NCBI GenBank assembly: GCA_018827685.1
Contig: JAHJXD010000046.1
Coordinates: forward strand, 1 to 14,848
Direction: 5' to 3'
DNA length: 14,848 nt
Origin: Patescibacteria group bacterium
GTDB taxonomy: Bacteria; Patescibacteriota; Patescibacteriia; Patescibacteriales; GWC2-42-12
In this document: in pieces, positions 7,851 through 13,367 of the stretch
How the letters are laid out: every line of letters starts with the position of its first letter
Position numbering within the stretch: position 1 is the stretch's first letter
Notes under the pieces: generated by a model
Told to the model about the DNA's origin: nothing
The model's input: only the letters and a program-made list of their open reading frames with translations
Databases searched by the model: none
Made by a program: the position numbers and the translations under genes

Positions 7851-8303
7851 TTAATTTTTTGTACTACTAGCGGTTGTATTAGATGTTGTCTGGCTCATCA
7901 GCTTGCCTTTTAATAAATTTATCTGTTCAACCGTTAATTCCTGTTCGCGGGGTAAAGTTCTTTGTTGATTAGTTGCTTGAATTTGTTTAATGTCGTTAAC
8001 ACCCTGCTTAACATGACTCATGGCCTTATCTAACTCAGCTTTAGCCTGCTCCCAATTAAACAAACTCTTATCGTTATTATTTGAATTAATTTTAAACTGA
8101 TGTTTTAAATTAAAAATCCAGGCCGCAAAAAAAATAACCATAATACAAATTACGCCTGCTCGCATTAATAAAATCTTTTTTCTCTCTATATCTTCAGAAT
8201 CTTTAGAAATTTTCTTTTCCAAAATTATGCCATCATCAATTTTATGGATTTTTTTCTTTGTTTCAATCCTAACTTTCAGCTTTGTTTGCTTCCTTCTTGG
8301 CAT
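7851..8303 (-). CDS. small single-pass membrane protein (hypothetical)
   Basis: This 150-aa protein is not a recognised family. The start taken is the ATG at 8303 (MPRRKQTKLK). An in-frame ATG at 8327 would add MRLFKYYF and is the alternative; neither has a clear Shine-Dalgarno. Residues 1-46 are strongly basic and probably cytoplasmic. About 47-66 form one hydrophobic helix (AGVICIMVIFFAAWIFNL). Residues 67-150 are polar and probably extracytoplasmic, with a helical stretch at 84-110 and a Ser/Thr/Asn-rich end. The positive-inside rule favours N-in, C-out topology. A sigma70-type promoter lies directly upstream, and gyrA lies downstream on the same strand, separated by the repeat-bounded 150-bp gap. 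No function can be assigned. Confidence 0.72.
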   Translation of the reverse strand: MPRRKQTKLKVRIETKKKIHKIDDGIILEKKISKDSEDIERKKILLMRAGVICIMVIFFAAWIFNLKHQFKINSNNNDKSLFNWEQAKAELDKAMSHVKQGVNDIKQIQATNQQRTLPREQELTVEQINLLKGKLMSQTTSNTTASSTKN

Positions 8304-8362
8304 AAAATAATACTTAAAAAGCCTCATGGGGACTGTGGCTTTATAGCGCTTAAACTACCTAA

Positions 8363-8391
8363 ATTGTAGCAAAGAGAAACATAAAAGTAAA
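8363..8391 (-). promoter_or_regulatory. sigma70-type promoter for the small membrane-protein gene
   Basis: On the minus strand TTTACT (8391-8386, 4/6 match to the -35 consensus) is followed after exactly 17 nt by TACAAT (8368-8363, 5/6 match to the -10 consensus). The predicted start near 8356 gives a 30-50 nt leader, depending on which ATG is used. Confidence 0.6.
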
Positions 8392-8393
8392 GT

Positions 8394-8428
8394 ATAAAAT
8401 TCCGATAAAAATTCCGATAAAAATTCCG
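8394..8428. repeat. ATAAAAATTCCG tandem repeat, three copies
   Basis: Three adjacent units (11, 12 and 12 bp) sit between the two divergent promoters. On one side is the minus-strand promoter of the small membrane-protein gene and on the other the plus-strand tRNA promoter. The position and regular period are compatible with an operator, but a slippage repeat is equally possible. Confidence 0.75.
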
Positions 8429-8443
8429 AAACAGCAGGATTTT

Positions 8444-8472
8444 TTGACAAATCATATTTAAATCTGTAATAT
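8444..8472 (+). promoter_or_regulatory. promoter for the tRNA-Arg transcript
   Basis: A perfect -35 TTGACA (8444-8449), a 17-nt spacer and a TAATAT -10 (8467-8472, 4/6 match) predict a start near 8479. The RNA would begin with the GGGACTATGGC element about 25 nt before the tRNA. Confidence 0.65.
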
Positions 8473-8503
8473 TTTGATGGGACTATGGCACAATGCTCTT
8501 TAA

Positions 8504-8575
8504 GCTCCTGTAGTTCAATGGATAGAATAAGGCTCTTCTAAGGCCATGACGAGGGTTCGATTCCCCCCAGGAGCA
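8504..8575 (+). tRNA. tRNA-Arg (anticodon TCT)
   Basis: This is a 72-nt cloverleaf that decodes AGA. The acceptor stem GCTCCTG/CAGGAGC is a perfect 7 bp with discriminator A. The D stem is GTTC/GAAT, the anticodon loop CTTCTAA carries TCT at 34-36, and the T loop TTCGATT is canonical. Two positions are weak: 27-43 is A-A and 50-64 is A-C. CCA is not encoded (CAC follows the discriminator), so it must be added by the CCA-adding enzyme. AGA is a frequent arginine codon in AT-rich genomes such as this one. Confidence 0.93.
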
Positions 8576-8578
8576 CAC

Positions 8579-8648
8579 TTTCCACAGTTGCAGGCTTGGA
8601 AACCCATCAGACTTTTTAATGGGACATAGGCAACACCTCTGAATTGCC
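8579..8648 (+). other. run of three short hairpins between the two tRNAs
   Basis: Three short hairpins follow one another closely: TTTCCA/TGGAAA (8579-8584 with 8597-8602), CCCAT/ATGGG (8603-8607 with 8619-8623) and GGCAA/TTGCC (8629-8633 with 8644-8648). Loops are 10-12 nt. None has a U-tract, so they are not classical terminators. They may fold the precursor between tRNA-Arg and tRNA-His. Each is short enough to occur by chance; it is the series that is suggestive. Confidence 0.35.
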
Positions 8649-8679
8649 AAGAATACTTAAATGGTTTAAAATAGAATAA

Positions 8680-8710
8680 ACCCCATTAGATATTGACTAT
8701 CTAACGGGGT
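8680..8710. terminator. strong 13-bp hairpin, better terminator on the minus strand
   Basis: ACCCCATTAGATA (8680-8692), loop TTGAC, and TATCTAACGGGGT (8698-8710) pair over 13 positions. Position 8685/8705 is an A-C mismatch in plus-strand RNA but a U-G pair in minus-strand RNA. The minus-strand transcript then continues into a U-rich tail (TTATTCTATTTT), whereas the plus strand continues AAATCTATTC. As a terminator it therefore fits the minus strand, although no minus-strand gene lies to its right. On the plus strand it may instead be a structural element between the tRNAs. Confidence 0.5.
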
Positions 8711-8820
8711 AAATCTATTCAAGGGTGGCTATTGTGGTGGCTATAGTTTAATGGCAGAACACTTGGTTGTGGTCCAAGATACGAGGGTCCGATTCCCTCT
8801 AGCCACCTTTGGATAGATTT
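8711..8820 (+). repeat. 21-bp inverted repeat enclosing tRNA-His
   Basis: Positions 8711-8731 pair without interruption with 8800-8820, including two G-U wobbles (8719-8812 and 8723-8808). The right arm includes the entire 3' acceptor strand of the tRNA (8800-8806), the discriminator and 13 nt of trailer. The left arm contains a second copy of the tRNA 5' acceptor sequence (GTGGCTAT, 8725-8732), 12 nt ahead of the real one at 8737. Confidence 0.85.
8736..8807 (+). tRNA. tRNA-His (anticodon GTG)
   Basis: This tRNA decodes CAC/CAU. The acceptor stem GTGGCTA/TAGCCAC is a perfect 7 bp. As expected for tRNA-His, an encoded G at -1 (8736) faces discriminator C73 (8807). The D stem is GTTT/GAAC. 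The anticodon stem CTTGG/CCAAG closes the loop TTGTGGT, with GTG at 34-36. The T stem GAGGG/CCCTC closes the loop TCCGATT, so position 55 is C instead of the nearly universal U. CCA is not encoded. The gene probably shares a transcript with tRNA-Arg, or uses a weak promoter overlapping the upstream hairpin (TTGACT at 8693). The surrounding inverted repeat is described separately. Confidence 0.93.
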
Positions 8821-8861
8821 TCGCCTAAATTTCTTCTGAGAATTTATGAAATTTACGCAAC

Positions 8862-8897
8862 AAAGACTTAAAAACAAAACAAGCTGTCCGTCTTTTT
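8862..8897 (+). terminator. weak possible terminator after tRNA-His
   Basis: AAAGAC (8862-8867) and GTCTTT (8890-8895) pair over 6 bp around a 22-nt loop and are followed by two further T residues. It is the only stem with a T-run between tRNA-His and smc. The long loop and short U-tract make it a poor candidate. Confidence 0.2.
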
Positions 8898-8915
8898 AAA
8901 TTAAACAAAATATTG

Positions 8916-8921
8916 TATAAT
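8916..8921 (+). promoter_or_regulatory. -10 element of the likely smc promoter
   Basis: There is a perfect TATAAT inside TTGTATAATAAAA. The -35 region 17 nt upstream (TTTTTA) is poor. A start near 8928 would leave a leader of about 88 nt before smc. Confidence 0.5.
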
Positions 8922-8927
8922 AAAATA

Positions 8928-9015
8928 AAATTAAGCCGCATTTGTAGCGCGACAGTCCCTTAAATTTTTAAATTTGTTTGGATGATCGCCGTTTGCAGTT
9001 GGTGAGTTTAATCTT
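8928..9015 (+). other. GC-richer leader of smc
   Basis: The leader between the putative promoter and the smc ATG contains two GC-rich blocks (around 8934-8960 and 8980-9005). They flank the AT-only palindromic stretch AAATTTTTAAATTT. GGTGAG at 8999-9004, nine nt before the ATG, is the only Shine-Dalgarno-like element. I see no coding evidence on either strand; composition differs clearly from other gaps in the window. Confidence 0.35.
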
Positions 9016-11673
9016 ATGTTTTTAGAAAAATTAGAAATCCAAGGCTTTAAATCTTTCGCCAATAAAAATACTTTAATTTTTCCCGGCATGTTGGGCGAGA
9101 ACCGACGCGGCATTACTTCAATTGTGGGACCTAACGGAGCTGGCAAATCCAATATTGCCGACTCGGTGCGCTGGGCTTTAGGCGAGCAAAGCATGAAGAC
9201 TTTGCGCGGTAAAAAGGGTGAAGATATTATTTTTTCCGGTTCTGACAAAAAAAGCAAATTGAGCATGGCCGAAGTTTCACTGTATTTAAATAACGAAGAT
9301 CATAAAGCCCCAATAGACTATTCGCAAGTAATTTTAACTCGCCGCCTCTATCGCGACGGCGAAAGCGAATATTTAATTAATCAAGTTCGCGTTCGCTTAA
9401 GCGACGTACAGATACTTTTAGCCAAATCAAATTTCGGCCAAAAGACTTATAGCGTTATTGGCCAAGGCGTGGTTGAAGGTTTCTTGAATACCACCCTTTC
9501 TGAGCGAAAAGAATTTTTTGATGAAGCTACCGGCGTTAAACAATTTCAAATTAAACGCGACGACTCGCTTAATAAATTAATTCGCAGCTATGAAAATTTA
9601 AATCAGGCTTCAATGCTTTTGTCGGAAATTGAGCCACGCTTAAAAAGTTTAACCCGGCAAGTTAATAAATTAAAAAAACGCGGCGAAATTGAAGCTGAAT
9701 TGAAAGAATTGCAAAAAAATTATTATAGTAAAATTTGGCATGAAATTAATGGCAAATTCAGTGATTACAATAAAAAATTCTTAAGCCTGGAACGCGTTAA
9801 GCTTGAGAAAGAAAAGAAAAACTCCCTCTTAAACCGCGAATTAAGTCAGCTTTGCGAGAAACAGAATCAAAACAGCGATGAATTTAACGGATGGCAAAAA
9901 GAACTCAATGAATTACAAAACCAAAAAGAAATTTTAACTAAAAAACTGGCCAAATTAGAAGCTGAGCTTGAAGTAAGGCTTGAGGCTAGCGGCCAGTTTG
10001 ATTTATCCTGGCTAATTAATAAAAGTTCTGAAATCAAAAAAGAAATTGAAAAAATAAATGAAGAAGCTTCAGGCCTAGAAAAAAATATTGATCAAGAAAA
10101 GAAAATTTTAATTGATTTAGAAAAAGAAAAAGAAGCAGTAAATTTAAAAATCAACACACTAAACGACCAGCTCTTAAAACACAGTTCTATTTTAAGCGGT
10201 CAAGGCATGGAAAAAATTAATCAGGAATTAAAAAATTTAAAAAATTTGTTAGAAGAGATTGATAATAGTGAAAATTTATCTAATATTAAAACAATAATAG
10301 CAAAAATCAAAGAAAAAATTAAATTAATTTTAAAGTTTTCCGAAAGTGCCTTAAAAAAAGAAAATTTGGAGCAAACGCAAAAAAATTTAATGGATTTAAC
10401 TTATAAAAAAGAAGCTATGGCGGCTAAAATTAATGAAAGCAGTTTCCGTATTTCCGCCAGGTCAGAAAGAGTTAAACTAATTAAAGAAAAAAAAGATCAA
10501 TTAGAAACCGAGTTAAATAATATTACCAATAAACTTAAATTCAATAAAGTGGCGGCAACTTTAAGTGATAATAAAAAAGAGCAGAATAACACAAAAAATA
10601 AAATTGAAGAGTTTGATTTAAAAATTAACGCTATTAAAGAAAAATTAAATTCATTTAACGCCAAAGAAAACGAACAAAAGATTAAACTTTTTTCTTTACA
10701 AAAAAACCTGCAAAACCTGCAAAATGAGATAAATAATTTAAGCTGCGAGTTAAATGAATTAAAAATAAATTCCACCAGATACGAAACTAAATTGGAAGAT
10801 TTAGAAATTGAGATCAGAAATAATTATGGCGTTTTAAAAGAAGTTATGGATAAAGTTGTAGACATGCCGGTTGATGCGGAAGCGGCTTTAGAAAAAATTA
10901 ACTCGCTTCAGAGACAAATTGACCAAATCGGCGGTATTGATCCGGAAATTGAAAAAGAATATATTGAAACTAAAGAGCGTTTTGATTATTTAGAAAATCA
11001 AACCCATGATTTAAACAATGCTGTTGGGTCGCTTGAAAAAATAATTAAAGAACTTGACGCAATCATTAAAGAAAAATTTGATAAAAAGTTTAAAAATATT
11101 TCCGCTAAATTTGAAGAGTATTTTAAAATTCTGTTTAACGGCGGTACGGCCAAAATTGTTAAAGTTTTAACAGAAGAATCGCCGGAAAATAAAAATGGTG
11201 AAAAAAATGAAATAAACAAAATTGAGTCGGCGGCTGAAAGCCAGCCACTCGAAAATAGATTCGCGGCTAATTTAAAGCGGATAACATATTTACAAAAATA
11301 TAATGCCACTGGTTTAGCTGGCATTGAAATTTTGGCCACGCCTCCGGGCAAAAAAATAAAAGCTATTACCATGTTATCGGGCGGTGAAAGAGCCTTAACT
11401 GCTATCGGACTTATTTGCGCTATTATTAGCTGCAATCCGGCGCCGTTTGTAGTTTTAGATGAGGTTGATGCTTCACTTGATGAAGCCAATTCCAAACGGC
11501 TAGCTAAAATTTTAGACGACCTATCGCATAAAACTCAATTTATAGTAATTACCCATAATCGCGCTTCCATGCGCCGCGCCAATATTCTTTACGGCGTTAC
11601 CATGGAAGAAAGCGGCGTGTCAAAACTTCTAAGCATTAAATTAGATGAAGCTAAGGCTGTGGTAAAAAATTAG
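9016..11673 (+). CDS. smc: chromosome segregation ATPase SMC, short form without a recognisable hinge
   Basis: SMC dimers bind ScpA/ScpB and extrude DNA loops to organise and separate chromosomes. The N-terminal half-head is typical: FLEKLEIQGFKSFAN, Walker A GPNGAGKS (38-45), then VRWALGEQ (51-58). The C-terminal half-head has the signature LSGGE (787-791), Walker B FVVLDE (811-816) and a D-loop region DASLDEAN. Residues about 205-690 are almost continuous Lys/Glu/Leu coiled coil. Bacterial SMC is normally about 1150-1190 aa with a globular, Gly-rich hinge of ~150 aa midway. This protein has 885 aa, and the middle (about 388-450) shows only a short break around SILSGQGMEK. No CxxC hook is present, so it is not SbcC/Rad50. 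A disordered insertion lies at about 720-750 inside the C-terminal head. ComM follows after 25 nt. Confidence 0.93.
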   Translation: MFLEKLEIQGFKSFANKNTLIFPGMLGENRRGITSIVGPNGAGKSNIADSVRWALGEQSMKTLRGKKGEDIIFSGSDKKSKLSMAEVSLYLNNEDHKAPIDYSQVILTRRLYRDGESEYLINQVRVRLSDVQILLAKSNFGQKTYSVIGQGVVEGFLNTTLSERKEFFDEATGVKQFQIKRDDSLNKLIRSYENLNQASMLLSEIEPRLKSLTRQVNKLKKRGEIEAELKELQKNYYSKIWHEINGKFSDYNKKFLSLERVKLEKEKKNSLLNRELSQLCEKQNQNSDEFNGWQKELNELQNQKEILTKKLAKLEAELEVRLEASGQFDLSWLINKSSEIKKEIEKINEEASGLEKNIDQEKKILIDLEKEKEAVNLKINTLNDQLLKHSSILSGQGMEKINQELKNLKNLLEEIDNSENLSNIKTIIAKIKEKIKLILKFSESALKKENLEQTQKNLMDLTYKKEAMAAKINESSFRISARSERVKLIKEKKDQLETELNNITNKLKFNKVAATLSDNKKEQNNTKNKIEEFDLKINAIKEKLNSFNAKENEQKIKLFSLQKNLQNLQNEINNLSCELNELKINSTRYETKLEDLEIEIRNNYGVLKEVMDKVVDMPVDAEAALEKINSLQRQIDQIGGIDPEIEKEYIETKERFDYLENQTHDLNNAVGSLEKIIKELDAIIKEKFDKKFKNISAKFEEYFKILFNGGTAKIVKVLTEESPENKNGEKNEINKIESAAESQPLENRFAANLKRITYLQKYNATGLAGIEILATPPGKKIKAITMLSGGERALTAIGLICAIISCNPAPFVVLDEVDASLDEANSKRLAKILDDLSHKTQFIVITHNRASMRRANILYGVTMEESGVSKLLSIKLDEAKAVVKN

Positions 11674-11698
11674 CTTTTTATTATTACCACGATAATTT

Positions 11699-13216
11699 AT
11701 GTCTTCAAAAATTCTCTCCGCGGCCGTGGTCGGACTGGATGCCGAATTAGTTCAGGTTGAAGCTGATATTTCTAATAACCCTTTGGGGACTTTTATTATT
11801 GTCGGCTTGCCGGACGCAGCGGTTTCCGAATCTCGGGAAAGAGTCAGAAGCGCGGTAAAAAATTCCGGGCTGTATTTTCCTAAAAGAAAAGTTACGGTTA
11901 ATTTGGCGCCAGCTGATTTACGAAAGCAAGGTCCAAGCTACGATTTACCAATCGCCATAAGTATTTTGGCTGCCACTAAAAAAATAAACTGTGATAATTT
12001 TTCTAATTTTTTATTCGTGGGCGAACTGGCTTTAAACGGCGAACTTAGGCCGGTTAATGGTATCTTGCCTATCGCTATCAAGGCTAAAAACAAGGGTCTG
12101 ACCGCGATGTTTGTGCCTGCGGCAAATGCGACCGAAGCCAAATTGGTTAAAGACCTTGAAATCATACCTGTTAATAATTTAATTGAGCTAGTCGCTCATT
12201 TAGAAGGTTGCAAACTAATACCCCAGGCGCCTTATACGGAATTTAATTTTGACAACGTTAAAATTGAATTTGATATGGCCTATATTAAAGGCCAAGAACA
12301 TGTTAAACGGGCAATGGAAATATCGGCCGCAGGCGCGCATAATGTTTTAATGAGCGGCCCGCCAGGTTCGGGCAAAACCTTGATTGCCCGCACCATGCCG
12401 TCAATTTTACCGAATTTATCCTTAAAAGAGGCTTTAGAAATAACTAAGATTTACAGTGTGGCAGGAGAATTACCTGCCGAAACCGCGCTAATGACTTCAC
12501 GGCCGTTTAGATCGCCTCACCACACAGCTTCAGGAGTGGCTTTAGTGGGAGGCGGCACATGGCCGCGGCCAGGAGAAATTTCTTTAGCTCATCGCGGGAT
12601 TTTATTTTTAGATGAATTCGCCGAATTCACCCGCCAAGTACTGGAAAATTTAAGACAACCGTTGGAAGACGGCGTGATTCATGTTAGCCGCGCCGCCAGC
12701 AATTTAAGCTTTCCTGCAAAATTCATTTTAGTGGCTGCTTCAAATCCTTGCGCCTGCGGCTATCTGGGCGATCGGGAAAAAAATTGCGTCTGCTCAAGCG
12801 CGCAAATTATTAATTATAAGAAAAAAATTTCCGGACCAATTTTGGACCGAATTGATTTGCATATTGAAGTGCCAAGAATAAAATTTGATAAGTTATCTTC
12901 TGACATAAACAGCGAGGGATCGGCGGAAATAAAAAAGCGGGTGGAAAACGCCAGAATATTGCAAAGCCAACGTTTCGCAGACACTAATTTCATAACCAAT
13001 TCGGAAATGACACCAGAAGCGATTAAACGTTTTTGCCAGGTTGACAACACTTCAACAAATTTACTGCATCAAGCCGTGGATCAAATGCACTTATCGGCCA
13101 GAGGCTATTTTCGCATACTTAAACTGGCTCGCACTATTGCCGATTTAGCCGGCGAAGCCAATATTCTAACACCCCACATCGCCGAAGCATTGCAATATAG
13201 GCCAAGGATTGAATAA
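11699..13216 (+). CDS. comM: ComM-type AAA+ helicase (YifB / Mg-chelatase-like)
   Basis: ComM is a hexameric AAA+ helicase that drives branch migration when single-stranded transforming DNA integrates into the chromosome; this role was established in Vibrio cholerae and relatives. At 505 aa it has full family length. Residues 1-170 form the N-terminal domain with the family features VGLPDAAVSESRERVR and NLAPADLRK. The AAA+ core has Walker A GPPGSGKT (220-227), the chelatase-like PFRSPHHTAS (269-278), Walker B ILFLDE (301-306) and sensor Asn349. Next comes a Cys cluster C351-A-C353 and C363-V-C365, a probable zinc site. LDRIDLH (382-388) supplies a likely arginine finger, and SARGYFRILKLARTIADL near the C-terminus is the sensor-2 helix. 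It lies 25 nt after smc with no promoter seen, so the two are probably cotranscribed. Confidence 0.95.
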   Translation: MSSKILSAAVVGLDAELVQVEADISNNPLGTFIIVGLPDAAVSESRERVRSAVKNSGLYFPKRKVTVNLAPADLRKQGPSYDLPIAISILAATKKINCDNFSNFLFVGELALNGELRPVNGILPIAIKAKNKGLTAMFVPAANATEAKLVKDLEIIPVNNLIELVAHLEGCKLIPQAPYTEFNFDNVKIEFDMAYIKGQEHVKRAMEISAAGAHNVLMSGPPGSGKTLIARTMPSILPNLSLKEALEITKIYSVAGELPAETALMTSRPFRSPHHTASGVALVGGGTWPRPGEISLAHRGILFLDEFAEFTRQVLENLRQPLEDGVIHVSRAASNLSFPAKFILVAASNPCACGYLGDREKNCVCSSAQIINYKKKISGPILDRIDLHIEVPRIKFDKLSSDINSEGSAEIKKRVENARILQSQRFADTNFITNSEMTPEAIKRFCQVDNTSTNLLHQAVDQMHLSARGYFRILKLARTIADLAGEANILTPHIAEALQYRPRIE

Positions 13217-13240
13217 TCTGCAAAAATAAAATCTGCAAAA
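13215..13240 (+). repeat. AATCTGCAAAA direct repeat
   Basis: Two perfect 11-bp copies begin at 13215 and 13230. The first overlaps the comM stop codon. They lie just upstream of the promoter for the solute-binding protein gene. Confidence 0.7.
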
Positions 13241-13261
13241 GTTTTTTTAGCATTAATTTTG

Positions 13262-13270
13262 TGTTATAAT
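13262..13270 (+). promoter_or_regulatory. extended -10 promoter for the solute-binding protein gene
   Basis: TGTTATAAT is a perfect extended -10 (TGnTATAAT). The region 17 nt upstream is a T-run, a weak -35, which extended -10 promoters tolerate. The predicted start near 13277 gives a leader of about 90 nt. Confidence 0.65.
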
Positions 13271-13274
13271 ATAA

Positions 13275-13307
13275 ATGTCAAAATTCAAATGTCAAAAATA
13301 ATTTGAA
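13275..13307 (+). repeat. ATGTCAAAA repeats and small inverted repeat in the leader
   Basis: ATGTCAAAA occurs twice (13275 and 13289). TTCAAAT (13284-13290) pairs with ATTTGAA (13301-13307) over 7 bp. The element is very AT-rich and could form only a weak hairpin at the start of the mRNA. Sequences of this kind are often dispersed simple repeats. Confidence 0.5.
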
Positions 13308-13367
13308 ATTAGCCGTTAGTTATTGAATTGTTATTTATTATTGGAAATTTATCATTAAAAACATACT

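Noticed and set aside
8394..8428. CRISPR array
   Set aside because: The repeats are too short (12 bp), directly adjacent without spacers, and there are no cas genes. No CRISPR-like array was seen anywhere in the window.
8931..9266. 111-codon minus-strand open frame overlapping the smc leader and start
   Set aside because: Most of it is antisense to the conserved SMC head, including Walker A. There is no promoter or family similarity, though the leader part is compositionally odd and noted separately.
9016..11673. SbcC/Rad50 or RecN identity for the SMC-like ATPase
   Set aside because: There is no CxxC zinc hook, and both heads match SMC (FLEKLEIQGFKSF, LSGGERALTA, DEVDASLDEAN) rather than SbcC or RecN.
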